64,000 bases of DNA from Phreatobacter stygius (GCF_005144885.1 NZ_CP039690.1:5655001-5719000); one strand, 5' to 3'. Counted from the first letter of the stretch, positions 9,273 through 17,183 are shown. Notes: generated from the sequence alone by a model not told the origin. Numbers and translations are program-made.

Positions 9273-9307
9273 GCCATTAGCAAATTGCTCACAATTTGGG
9301 CAATGGC
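9273..9307. promoter_or_regulatory. Long dyad upstream of the HPP/haemoglobin operon
   Basis: A perfect inverted repeat CAAATTG-ctca-CAATTTG is nested in a longer dyad whose outer arms are GCCATT and AATGGC. It lies about 70-100 bp before the HPP start and suggests a dimeric regulator binding site. The regulator family cannot be named from the sequence; the half-site does not clearly match the FNR consensus. Confidence 0.5.
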
Positions 9308-9659
9308 GGTTTGTTCCCTTTTTCGAAGGGGGCCTGGAATTTCATGTGCGTCATGGGCGGGCTAACGGATGCACACATCTCGACAATCCGTGTCTTGGCG
9401 CGCCGTTCCTCGCTTCGTCATGGCCATGCTTGTCACGGCCATCCACGTCTTCCGCGGTCAGGACAATGCGTGGATGGCCGGCACAAGGCCGGCCATGACG
9501 GAAAAGGGCGGCGCACGCGCTATCCGTGGTTCTCGTGCGAAGCCTGGAAGGGCGGCGAATTCAGGCTTGCTTTGCGAGATGTGTGAATCCGGTGGCTTGC
9601 GCGGGTGAGACCGCGCGGCCGGATCACGGCAAATCCGGCCGCATGGCGTGGGATCGTGG
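9308..9659. other. Intergenic DNA without a supported gene
   Basis: About 350 bp between the HPP operon and the universal stress gene. Apart from the second palindromic repeat it holds only short, unconvincing open frames and no recognisable RNA gene. Confidence 0.5.
9416..9501. repeat. Dispersed palindromic repeat, copy 2
   Basis: About 86 bp, closely matching the copy near 7.5 kb in both the outer arms (CGTCATGGCC and GGCCATGACGG) and the inner arms (CGGCCATCCACG and CGTGGATGGCC). The outer arms are more perfect than in copy 1. Confidence 0.75.
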
Positions 9660-10511
9660 TCAGTAAGCCAGCAGCAGCGGCAATGGCGAGTGATGGGTCA
9701 AATGGCTGGTCACACCGCCGAGCAGCATCTGCCGCCAGCGCGAGTGCTCGTAGGCGCCCATCACGATCAGGTCGGCGCCGGTCGTGCGCGCATGTTCGGC
9801 GATCGTCGCGCCGACCGATTGGCCGGCAAGCGCCACGCTCGAGACCGTGGTGGTGACGTCATGGCGGGCGATGTGCTGGGCAATGCCGGCGGCCGGCGGT
9901 ACGCCGGCGAGATCCTTCTCGCCGGTCACCGTCAGGATATCGATTTCGGCCGGCGGGGCGAAGAAGGCGAGCGCCGCCTTGACCGCGCGGGCGGCGTGGG
10001 CGGACCCGTCCCAGGCCACCAGCAGCTTGCGGAAGTTCGCGCTGGCCGGGCGGGCAGGGGGCACGACCAGGACCGGGCCGCCGCCCTCGAACAGGATCGA
10101 GGTGAACAGCGCATTGCCGGGATCGAGCATCCGCCCGGGCCGGTCGACGACGACGAGATCCGAGCAACGCGCCAGACCGACGGCGAAGGCGCCCGCGGAA
10201 CCAAGATCCTCCACGGCGGTCGAGATGTCGCAGACAAGCGACAGGTCCTTGGCCTTTTGCCGGGCCTGGGCGGCAAAGGCCTGAACCGCGGCTTCGGCCT
10301 TGGCATTTGCGTCGGCAATGAGCGAACTCGAAAAGCCCGGAAAGACGAAGGAACCGGGTGTTGCGATCTTCGGCGCCGACAGTGCGACGGTGAGATGCGC
10401 CGCCATATCCTTGGCGAGAGCAAACGCCTGGTCGAGGGCGGGCGTCGTGCTCACGGTTGCGTCGGCCTCGATCGGCATTTCGACGAAAGCGAGGAGATCT
10501 TGAAGGGGCAT
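9660..10511 (-). CDS. Universal stress protein (tandem UspA-type)
   Basis: A 283-residue protein with two UspA-like halves. The C-terminal half is the better preserved: it starts KLLVAWDGSAHAARAVKAAL and ends with the nucleotide-binding pattern GAYEHSRWRQMLLGGVTSHL, where glycines and a Thr/Ser contact ATP in ATP-binding Usp proteins. The N-terminal half (residues 1-145) lacks the full ATP motif and is probably structural. Tandem Usp proteins of this size are common in alphaproteobacteria and are cytoplasmic. It appears monocistronic. Confidence 0.85.
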   Translation of the reverse strand: MPLQDLLAFVEMPIEADATVSTTPALDQAFALAKDMAAHLTVALSAPKIATPGSFVFPGFSSSLIADANAKAEAAVQAFAAQARQKAKDLSLVCDISTAVEDLGSAGAFAVGLARCSDLVVVDRPGRMLDPGNALFTSILFEGGGPVLVVPPARPASANFRKLLVAWDGSAHAARAVKAALAFFAPPAEIDILTVTGEKDLAGVPPAAGIAQHIARHDVTTTVSSVALAGQSVGATIAEHARTTGADLIVMGAYEHSRWRQMLLGGVTSHLTHHSPLPLLLAY

Positions 10512-10632
10512 GGCAGGCCTCTGCGTGATGATATCCGGTGAAGACTATCATGAGACGCGCGGGTTGCCTGGATCTGGATCAAATGCGGCGATTTGTCCGT
10601 TTCCATCGGTCGCAGCGCAGACGGGCAAGGCG

Positions 10633-11352
10633 CTACCAGACCCCGGGCACCAGCCGTGAACGGACCCTTTGCGCATAGTCGCGATAGCCGGGCAGCTCGG
10701 CTTGCAGCGTCTCGTCCTCCCAGCGCGTGCGGATCACCAGGATGAGCGCCGAGACCAGCGCCGGCAGCAGAGCCCACCAGGAGCCGAGGCTAAGCGCGAT
10801 GCCGACGAGCAGGAGACCGGCGGCGGAATAGCCGGGATGGCGCACCAGCGCATAGGGGCCGCTGTCGATCACCTGGTGGTCGCGATCGGTCTGGATCCGC
10901 ACGCCCGGCTCGAAATGGCGGTTGACCGCCTGCGCCCAGGTCGTGCCGGCAAAACCCGCGAGCCACAGGAGATAGCCGAGGGCCACGACCGGTGTGGTCA
11001 TTGCCGACCAGTGAAAGCGGCCGTCATCGAGCCCGGCCACCACGGGGATTGCCAGAAGCGCCGGAGCGAGAAGCGCCAGCAGGAGCTTGTCCCAGCTCTT
11101 GGTGCCCGGCTGGATCCGCCGGCGGGCGGCGAAGATCTCCGGATTGATCTGCCACAGGGCCGCGGCGGCGCTCGCCATGGCGAAGGAGAAGATCACCAGG
11201 AACAGCCAGCCGCGGGTCCAGGAGAGATGGCCGGCCGGCAGGAACAGGACGAGCGCCAGCAGCGGCGGCACGGCGACGAGGCCGATCAGGGAGTGCCGCC
11301 GCACGTCCGCCGGCATCTCATAGGGCAGTGGGTCTGGCGCGCCATCCGGCAT
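10633..11352 (-). CDS. Isoprenylcysteine carboxyl methyltransferase (ICMT) family membrane protein
   Basis: A 239-residue polytopic membrane protein with about five hydrophobic segments. The C-terminal region has the ICMT/PEMT signature GPYALVRHPGYSAAGLLLVG followed by a second conserved segment (RTRWEDETLQAELPGYRDYAQRV, here RWEDE and GYRDY are the key parts) that binds S-adenosylmethionine. Bacterial members methylate unknown small or lipid substrates. The start chosen begins MPDGAPDPLPYEM; an upstream ATG adds 15 residues of poor quality. It is the last host gene before the phage block. Confidence 0.8.
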   Translation of the reverse strand: MPDGAPDPLPYEMPADVRRHSLIGLVAVPPLLALVLFLPAGHLSWTRGWLFLVIFSFAMASAAAALWQINPEIFAARRRIQPGTKSWDKLLLALLAPALLAIPVVAGLDDGRFHWSAMTTPVVALGYLLWLAGFAGTTWAQAVNRHFEPGVRIQTDRDHQVIDSGPYALVRHPGYSAAGLLLVGIALSLGSWWALLPALVSALILVIRTRWEDETLQAELPGYRDYAQRVRSRLVPGVW

Positions 11353-11657
11353 GGCCTGTCGTCCTTGCAAAGCGCGGCTTGAACGGCGTGGAAGCATGGC
11401 CCGGCATTGCGGCGACTTGGTGCCGGGTGGGATGTGGGGCGGGAACGCTGACGCGGCCGTTCACGAGATGCTGCCGTCGCGGGCGCACATCTGATGGCGG
11501 CGGGTGAAATCACTCGGGCGGAATCAGAACCTGTACATCCGGCTTCAAGAGTCTGAACGGACTCCCGAAACCGCCTGCAGGCGACGTTCGGGTGATCCGG
11601 CAAAAAGCCAATGGCTGCCGGCCTTGGCGCTCTTCTTGACGGCGTGATTTTTATCGC
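11353..11657. other. Host/phage boundary region, no gene supported
   Basis: About 300 bp between the ICMT gene and the phage leader promoter. No attL-like copy of the distal tRNA-Val end, no integrase and no convincing coding frame were seen. The last 60 bases become clearly AT-rich. Confidence 0.5.
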
Positions 11658-11686
11658 TTGACATTTACTAGGAAAATAGTCATACA
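11658..11686 (+). promoter_or_regulatory. Candidate sigma70 promoter of the phage late operon
   Basis: A perfect -35 (TTGACA), a 17-base spacer and a weak -10 (CATACA) lie in an AT-rich patch. The spacer contains the dyad ACTA-ggaaaa-TAGT, placed where a repressor or activator could act. The predicted start point is about 20 bases before the leader hairpin. Confidence 0.5.
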
Positions 11687-11710
11687 CGAAATATACAGTC
11701 ACGACATTGC

Positions 11711-11740
11711 GCCCGGAGGTTCACACCTTCCGGGCTTTTT
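11711..11740 (+). terminator. Leader terminator at the head of the phage late operon
   Basis: GCCCGGAGG pairs with CCTTCCGGGC (one bulged T), followed by TTTTTG and TTTT. It lies directly downstream of the candidate promoter and 16 bases before the first start codon, so transcription must pass it to reach the late genes. That arrangement recalls lambda pR'-tR'; antitermination is inferred. Confidence 0.7.
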
Positions 11741-11755
11741 GTTTTGGGGTATCCG

Positions 11756-13021
11756 ATGGACGACGAAATCCCCGGCCGGCGCGACTGGCGCACCGACAAT
11801 CTCGCGCGCGCCGTTACCGGTTTGAATGGGGTTCCGTCGCCAAGCCTCAGAATGGGAGATCATCGTCAAGCCCTGCGAGACTATCTGCTGGCCAATGATC
11901 TGGATGTAGCGAACAGGCCGGTGGCGCCGAAGCGCACCTGGCGAGAAACCTTAAGTCTTGGCTGGCCCGGGCGCATGGCAATCGACCTCTACGACGCGTT
12001 CACCCTACCTGGCGATATGATGACTGACCCCAATCTGGCGCGGGAATTGTACGACGGTAGCCGCAACATGTCGCCCGAAACACGTCAGCGGGTGTTGGAC
12101 CTCTCCAGCATGGGTTTCGGTGCTGCATTCCGCGCCATCCGGGGAGCGGCGCCGGCAACTCGTTCGACGGGTGTTTCGGCGATGCGTGGGACGCCGCATG
12201 ATCCGGCTAGCCTGCCGCAACGGCCATTCCACGCGGACTATCCGAATCTTGCAATACGCGGTGACGGCAGCTCAACGACAGGCTTGCCCGCAGCCGGAGC
12301 GGCGTTCGGTAGTCCACTCACCCAGACCATTGACGGCGCCGCCATCACCGCGCCCATCATCGCGGGTCGGCGAACAGTCGGCGGTCCGGATCAGGGACTT
12401 TCTTTGGATGAAGTCCGCGGGCTTGGCGAGGCCCTCACGGGGCGACCGATACGTGCCGTGCCAGCATCCGAACTCCCAAAACGAGCGCGCGCCATCTACA
12501 CAAGCGAGGTCATGCCCGACGGCACCCGGCAGCGCTCGATCGCTTACAATCGGGACGAGCCACCGACGGCATTGCCGGGAACACTGGGGCATGAAGCAGG
12601 GCATGCCGTCGAGGATTTTGTGGGAATATTGTCTCGGGGACGCGGAATAAACCAGACCGGGCTTGATCGCCAACTTCGCCAGATTTATCACGACTCGAGG
12701 AGCAGTACCCCGGGACAGACACGCAGGTTGGCCGGCCCCGAGGATTGGGGATACCCAGCTTCGGAGGTGCCCGGTGAATTGATGGCCGAAGCCATTCGGG
12801 TCTACTTGCTCAATCCAAACTACATCAAATCGATAGCGCCCGAACTGGCTGAGCGGATCAGGCGCGCAGTCAACACGCATCCGGACCTGTCCAAGCACAT
12901 CCAGTTCAATCAAGGCGCGCCTTTGCCGCCAGGTGCCTTGGGAGCGGGTCAAGAACGCGGTCCCGAAGTGCCGCATGCGGCGCCGGAGGCCTGGTGTCCG
13001 CCGGGGCGGCTCTGCACGTGA
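11756..13021 (+). CDS. Phage zincin-like metalloprotease-domain protein
   Basis: A 421-residue protein of unassigned function. Around residue 280 it has TLGHEAGHAVEDF, an HExxH zinc-binding motif, and about 65 residues later SEVPGELMAEAIRVYLLNP, whose glutamates could supply the third zinc ligand. The N-terminal part (LPGDMMTDPNLARELYDGS, then LPQRPFHADYP and TIDGAAITAPIIAGRR) resembles polyvalent proteins carried by phages. A truncated relative lies downstream between the terminase genes. The ATG chosen has GGGG six bases upstream; an in-frame TTG lies four codons earlier. It is the first gene after the leader terminator. A virion-associated or injected peptidase is possible, but no substrate can be named. 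Confidence 0.65.
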   Translation: MDDEIPGRRDWRTDNLARAVTGLNGVPSPSLRMGDHRQALRDYLLANDLDVANRPVAPKRTWRETLSLGWPGRMAIDLYDAFTLPGDMMTDPNLARELYDGSRNMSPETRQRVLDLSSMGFGAAFRAIRGAAPATRSTGVSAMRGTPHDPASLPQRPFHADYPNLAIRGDGSSTTGLPAAGAAFGSPLTQTIDGAAITAPIIAGRRTVGGPDQGLSLDEVRGLGEALTGRPIRAVPASELPKRARAIYTSEVMPDGTRQRSIAYNRDEPPTALPGTLGHEAGHAVEDFVGILSRGRGINQTGLDRQLRQIYHDSRSSTPGQTRRLAGPEDWGYPASEVPGELMAEAIRVYLLNPNYIKSIAPELAERIRRAVNTHPDLSKHIQFNQGAPLPPGALGAGQERGPEVPHAAPEAWCPPGRLCT

Positions 13022-13124
13022 GAGATATCTAGATTCTCGGGCGAAAGACGTATGGAAAATTGTAGATCAGCCCAACGACAACGCTGATACTCGTCGCAGG
13101 GATGGATGAGGCCGGGATCTGACA

Positions 13125-13469
13125 ATGTTGCGGAGGCGGAACAACGAAATCGTAATTTTGTTTGACGTTCGCGATTTGGCGCAATGGTGGACCGAATTGC
13201 GCAACCTCTGGGGGGTGCCCGGCTCGAGGCTCAAATTGCTGCTGGCGGAGCGCGGTCTCGAGAAGCTGATCAAGCGCCACAACGTTATCTTCGTCAGCAA
13301 TGAATGGCGCTTCTCGCTGGCACTTCACCACCTACCCGTCCGGCCAGGACGTCGTCGCAAGGTATTTCCGGTGTCGCCGTGGATCGGAGGTCGTTCCAGG
13401 CCGGGGCCGCCGTTCCCCTGGACCGACAAGCCGCTGCGAAAATTGCGCGGTCCGCGGCCAAGGATCTGA
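13125..13469 (+). CDS. Hypothetical protein in the gap before terS (doubtful)
   Basis: A 114-residue frame whose first 65 residues look protein-like (EIVILFDVRDLAQWWTELRN, then LEKLIKRHNVIFVSNEWRF) while the last 45 are Pro/Arg rich, as if read out of frame. No family is recognised. A competing 100-residue frame lies on the opposite strand over the same bases, and a 65-residue frame starts at 13304. The whole gap between the zincin gene and terS is AT-richer than its surroundings, so a decayed gene is as likely as a working one. Confidence 0.3.
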   Translation: MLRRRNNEIVILFDVRDLAQWWTELRNLWGVPGSRLKLLLAERGLEKLIKRHNVIFVSNEWRFSLALHHLPVRPGRRRKVFPVSPWIGGRSRPGPPFPWTDKPLRKLRGPRPRI

Positions 13470-13637
13470 CTTTGCAGAGCCACGAGAAGGCCGCGCTCTG
13501 ACCTTGCCGTGGCTGGGCTTGAATGATCGGGGTTTCGCTGCGCCAAGGCGTGGTTGGTCTTCGCCACCAGAACGGTTGCGCGCCTCCGCGTTTTGTCGCT
13601 GCCGTGTTCGTCATCGCCTCAGATAGGAATTCCCCTC

Positions 13638-14204
13638 ATGCAACGCATGCGATCCAGGCGGCGTCTGGCGGCGGCTTCGGCCGCGCCGGCGCTGGCCGAT
13701 GAACCGACAGCATTGCCGCCCGCACAGGAGCCCGAAACGGCTCTGCCCGTCATTACGGAGACGGAGCGTCGGCCGGTCGGCGGTCAGCCAAAATACCAGA
13801 TCGATTTCGCCCGTCAGGCGGCCAAGCTTTGCGCTCTTGGCGCGACCGATGCGGATCTCGCCGAGTTCTTCGCGGTCCATATCTGCACCATCAACCGCTG
13901 GAAGGTGGCGCACGAGGCCTTCTGGCGCGCGCTCAAGCTCGGCAAGGGTGCGGTCGATGACATGGTCGAGCGCAGCCTCTACCAGCGCGCGGTGGGCTTT
14001 TCCTACGACACGATCAAGATTTTCACCCACCAGGGCCAGGTCATCAGGGCCGAGCATCGCGAGTACTATCCGCCCGACACCGCGGCGGCGATCTTCTGGC
14101 TGAAGACGCGCCGGCCGGAGGAATGGCGCGAAAAGCTTGACGTGAACCACAGCGGCAACCTGACCGTCGAACTTGTCAAATTCTCGGACGACCCGGAGTC
14201 CTGA
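13638..14204 (+). CDS. Terminase small subunit
   Basis: A 188-residue DNA-recognition subunit of the packaging motor. The middle holds a helix-turn-helix (AAKLCALGATDADLAEFF, then HICTINRWKVAHEAF) typical of phage small terminases, followed by the family segments SLYQRAVGFSYDTIKIF and YYPPDTAAAIFWLKTRRPEEWRE. The start chosen begins MQRMRSRRR and has GATAGGA about ten bases upstream; a longer frame begins 84 bases earlier but is Ser/Arg rich and unlikely. Its 3' end and the first codons of terL were once overlapping, as shown by the duplicated junction downstream. Confidence 0.85.
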   Translation: MQRMRSRRRLAAASAAPALADEPTALPPAQEPETALPVITETERRPVGGQPKYQIDFARQAAKLCALGATDADLAEFFAVHICTINRWKVAHEAFWRALKLGKGAVDDMVERSLYQRAVGFSYDTIKIFTHQGQVIRAEHREYYPPDTAAAIFWLKTRRPEEWREKLDVNHSGNLTVELVKFSDDPES

Positions 14205-14250
14205 CGGCTGGCAGCCGCGCTGATGCCGGCGCTCGCCGTGGGACCGTCTG
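14128..14250 (+). repeat. Direct repeat, left copy (terS end / old terL start)
   Basis: 123 bp that match 15010-15132 at about 83% by eye, offset 882 bp. This copy encodes the intact terS C terminus. In another frame it keeps a fossil terL start: a TTG codon at 14173 followed by SNSRTTRSPDGWQPR and then TGA where the working copy has TGG. Confidence 0.85.
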
Positions 14251-14259
14251 AGTTCGGGG

Positions 14260-15009
14260 TTGGGCAACACCGGCGTCGGTCTTCTCGACGTCACGCCGGT
14301 TGGCCTGCCGTTTGCCGCACAGGAAGCCAAGCGCGACTATGAACAGGGCAACTATTGGGGCGCCGCAGCCAATGCCGCGTCGGTTTTGCCGCTTGGGCTG
14401 GTCGCGGGAGGCGTAAGGCGAGCTGGAACATTTGCGTCAGGTCGCGGCGCTGATCCAGCATCCAAGACCGCGAGAATGAATCCTCCGCCGGACCTGCCGC
14501 AGCGGCCTTTCGAACTCGATTACCCGCGGGGAGTCGATGGATCGGGACCGCTCGAACGAACCATCGACGGAGACCCCATCACAGCCCGATTCGTTGCCGG
14601 GCGACGCGTCGCCGGCGGCCCCGACGAGGGGCTCGCGAGGGGAGAATTTGACGCCATTGCAGAGGCGACAACGGGCCAAAGGCCTTTGGCAGTTGCGTCA
14701 CGCGATATTCGAGGAGACGCCGCTCGGTTGGTTGTGGACCGTCGATCCAACCGACCTACCTCCATATCCTATGACCGGGCGCTCCGGGCGGACCAAGCCG
14801 ACCGAGTAGTTGGACACGAAGTCGGCCATGCGATTGATGTTCTCGCTGGGCGAATACCGACACGAGGTCTCCACGACCAACGTGGCGCCGTCTATGACGC
14901 ACTGAACAACCCGCAGAGGCGCCTGCCGAGGGCTGCACAGGCCATGACCAGCGCCGGAGGACATCGGGGCGGTCGTTCCGGTCGGGCACCAATTCAAGCC
15001 CGGCAAATC
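14260..15009 (+). pseudogene. Truncated second zincin-like gene inserted at the terminase junction
   Basis: Reading from a TTG, this frame is related to the complete zincin gene upstream: LPQRPFELDYP, LERTIDGDPITARFVAGRR and GGPDEGL correspond to LPQRPFHADYP, LTQTIDGAAITAPIIAGRR and GGPDQGL. It has VVGHEVGHAIDVLAG, a second HExxH motif. It then falls apart after YDALNNPQRRLPRAAQ; the matching PED-G segment appears in another frame, and the ELMAEAIR region with the expected third ligand is missing. The frame has no stop and runs into terL, so annotation software may call one 707-residue fusion. I read it as a gene fragment between direct repeats rather than a working fusion. Confidence 0.7.
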
Positions 15010-15132
15010 GCCGAAAGCCTGATTTCAACCACGGCGGCAACCCGACGGTCGAACGTGTCAAATTCTCGAACGATCCGGATTCCTAACGGCTGGCAGCCGC
15101 GCTGGTATCAGCGCGCGCTGTGGGACCATCTG
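15010..15132 (+). repeat. Direct repeat, right copy (terS remnant / working terL start)
   Basis: The right-hand copy of the 123-bp repeat. It contains a remnant of a second terS C terminus, DFNHGGNPTVERVKF then SNDPDS and TAA, with no terS body in front of it, and overlapping this the GTG start of the working terL. Confidence 0.85.
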
Positions 15133-16383
15133 GAAGCGGGCGGCAAACGCGCCTTGATGGTGGCGCATCGGCGCTGGGGCAAGGACGAGGTGGCGCTGCA
15201 TCGCTCCGCCGTCGCCATGATCGAACGGCCGGCAACCTATTGGCACATGCTGCCGGAATATGGTCAGGGCCGGAAGGCGATCTGGAACGCCGTCAACCCG
15301 CATTCGGGCAAGCGGCGCATCGACGAGGCCTTTCCGCACGAGATCCGCAACCGCTCGAACGACAATGAGATGTTCATCGAGCTCATCAACGGCGCGACCT
15401 GGCAGGTGGTCGGGTCCGACAGTTATGACAGCGTGGTCGGTTCACCGCCGGTCGGCGTGACCTTTTCCGAATGGGCTTTGGCCGATCCGCGCGCCTGGGC
15501 CTATATCCAGCCGATCCTGTCGGAGAATGACGGCTGGGCGCTGTTCATCACCACGCCGCGCGGCAAGAACCATGTCGAGCGCATGGTGCGCGGGCATGAC
15601 AAGGATCCGAACTGGTATGTCGGCATCCAGACCGTCGACGACACCCACGCCATCAGCCGGGAGGCGGTGGACGAGGCGCGCAAGGGCTATCGGGCGCTGT
15701 TCGGCGACGACCAGGGCGACATGCTGATCGAGCAGGAATATTACTGCTCTTTCGATGCCGCGGTGATTGGCGCCTATTACGGCCGGCAGATGGCGCAGGC
15801 CCTGCGCGAGCGTCGGATCTGCGGCGTTCCCCATGATCCGGCAGCCCCCGTCTGGACCGCCTGGGACCTCGGCATGGATGACGCGACCGCGATCTGGTTC
15901 GTGCAATGTGTCGGGCGCGAGTTCCACGCGATCGACTATTACGAGGCGACCGGCATGGACCTTGCCCATTACGTCAAGCTGGTGAAGGACAAGCCCTACC
16001 TCTACGGCGGCCATATCCTGCCGCATGACGTGAAGGCGCGCGAACTCGGCACCGGCAAGAGCCGCGAGGAGGTGCTGAAGACGCTCGGGCTGGCGGTCAC
16101 CGTCTGTCCGGACCACCGGGTCGACGACGGCATCAATGCGCTGCGCCTGATGTTGCCGAAACTCTGGTTCGACCAGGAGAAATGCGCACGCGGCATCGAG
16201 GCCTTGAGCCTCTACCGCGCCGATTACGACGAGAAGAACCAGGTGCTCAAACCGAAACCCGTGCACGACTGGGCGAGCCACCCGGCCGATGCCCTGCGCT
16301 ATCTAGCCATCGGCATCGGCGACGCGCCGGATGCGCCGGTCGGCCTGCAGAACTGGCAGATGCCCAAACGGGTGGTGGCCTGA
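15055..16383 (+). CDS. Terminase large subunit
   Basis: A 442-residue packaging ATPase/nuclease. The N terminus starts IRIPNGWQPRWYQRALWDHL, with the ATPase Walker A-like segment VAHRRWGKDE, a Walker B region GVTFSEWALADPRAW, and coupling motif FITTPRGKNH. The C-terminal nuclease domain has acidic residues in VWTAWDLGMDDATAIWF, in the DHRVDDGINALR region and in HDWASHPADALRYLAIG. The start chosen is a GTG that overlaps the terS remnant and gives the usual N terminus of the family; the frame is open upstream through the zincin fragment, so the protein could be translated as a fusion, though I think this unlikely. Confidence 0.85.
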   Translation: MSNSRTIRIPNGWQPRWYQRALWDHLEAGGKRALMVAHRRWGKDEVALHRSAVAMIERPATYWHMLPEYGQGRKAIWNAVNPHSGKRRIDEAFPHEIRNRSNDNEMFIELINGATWQVVGSDSYDSVVGSPPVGVTFSEWALADPRAWAYIQPILSENDGWALFITTPRGKNHVERMVRGHDKDPNWYVGIQTVDDTHAISREAVDEARKGYRALFGDDQGDMLIEQEYYCSFDAAVIGAYYGRQMAQALRERRICGVPHDPAAPVWTAWDLGMDDATAIWFVQCVGREFHAIDYYEATGMDLAHYVKLVKDKPYLYGGHILPHDVKARELGTGKSREEVLKTLGLAVTVCPDHRVDDGINALRLMLPKLWFDQEKCARGIEALSLYRADYDEKNQVLKPKPVHDWASHPADALRYLAIGIGDAPDAPVGLQNWQMPKRVVA

Positions 16384-16444
16384 GGACCGTACGTTCGGTT
16401 TTGCGTAGGCGCTGCCAAGGCGGCTCGTCGACGAGGCCAGCGTG

Positions 16445-16798
16445 TCAATCGCAAGTCGTCGCATAGGTGCCGTTGCCCATGGGTCTCGTGCGGCAGGTGG
16501 TCGACTGGGGCATCGGCTGAGCACGGGCTGCCGCGGCGTCGGAATAGGCCCGCGACATAGCGTTCATGCCGGCCGCGGCCGCGTCGATCGCCGCGGCCCG
16601 CTGGTCTCTGTCCTCGGTGATCTTCGCTTGGACCAGGGGCGAGGCGCATTGGGCGAGGGCGTTCTGATCGGTCAACCCGAGGCCACGGCAGGTGGCCATG
16701 GCCTCCTGCAGCCACACCCGCTGCTGCGCCGTCCGCGATTCCGGCGTCGAGCAGCCAGTCAAAAGAACGGTTGTTGCAACGACATGCTGCCACTTCAT
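16445..16798 (-). CDS. Small lipoprotein encoded against the phage late operon (moron candidate)
   Basis: A 117-residue lipoprotein. The first 16 residues are a signal peptide with the lipobox LLTGC, so it should be lipid-anchored; the C terminus TTCRTRPMGNGTYATTCD has paired cysteines. Shine-Dalgarno GGAGG lies 8 bases before the ATG. It is transcribed against the late genes between terL and the 52-residue gene, the usual position of a 'moron' expressed from the prophage. Phage lipoproteins of this type sometimes act in superinfection exclusion; that is only a possibility here. Confidence 0.7.
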   Translation of the reverse strand: MKWQHVVATTVLLTGCSTPESRTAQQRVWLQEAMATCRGLGLTDQNALAQCASPLVQAKITEDRDQRAAAIDAAAAGMNAMSRAYSDAAAARAQPMPQSTTCRTRPMGNGTYATTCD

Positions 16799-17022
16799 GT
16801 GAGGGCCTCCAGGTCTTGATCACCGATTCCGACGAGCCCGAGACGCGTGCCGCGTGGTCGCCTGCACCATCAGGTTGCAGGAAGACAGATACAACCACTG
16901 CGCGCCATCAGTCTAGGTAATTTTTCCTGGCGGCTGCCGCGACGCAGGCATCGACGCGAACGACGCGGCGCGGATCGAAAGGCCGGGGGCCGGGTGCCGC
17001 AACCAATGAAGGACCAACCATC

Positions 17023-17181
17023 ATGGCCGACGCACATATCCTCGTCGCGGGTTTCGACGGGCAGGTGAGCCGCGCACTGCGCGCCGATGCGATCGGCAAC
17101 TTCACGGCAGACGGCGATACGATCGCGACCGTCATCGCCGTCGCCGGCACACGGTTCATCAGCCTCGTCGCGGGCGTCTGA
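17023..17181 (+). CDS. Small phage protein, 52 residues
   Basis: MADAHILVAGFDGQVSR and onward to ISLVAGV, 52 residues, with AAGGA nine bases before the ATG and a stop two bases before the portal start codon. The tight spacing, good ribosome-binding site and high third-position GC make it a real gene. No family is recognised; it is mostly beta-prone and could be a small head protein. Confidence 0.65.
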   Translation: MADAHILVAGFDGQVSRALRADAIGNFTADGDTIATVIAVAGTRFISLVAGV

Positions 17182-17183
17182 CC

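Noticed and set aside
11353-11657. attL site matching the tRNA-Val 3' end
   Set aside because: Scanning by eye for the acceptor and T-arm sequences found no match of useful length.
14260-16383. A single 707-residue zincin-terminase fusion protein
   Set aside because: The zincin part is truncated and frame-disrupted, and the direct repeat contains a GTG start giving a normal large-terminase N terminus. I treat the continuous frame as accidental, though translation as a fusion is not excluded.
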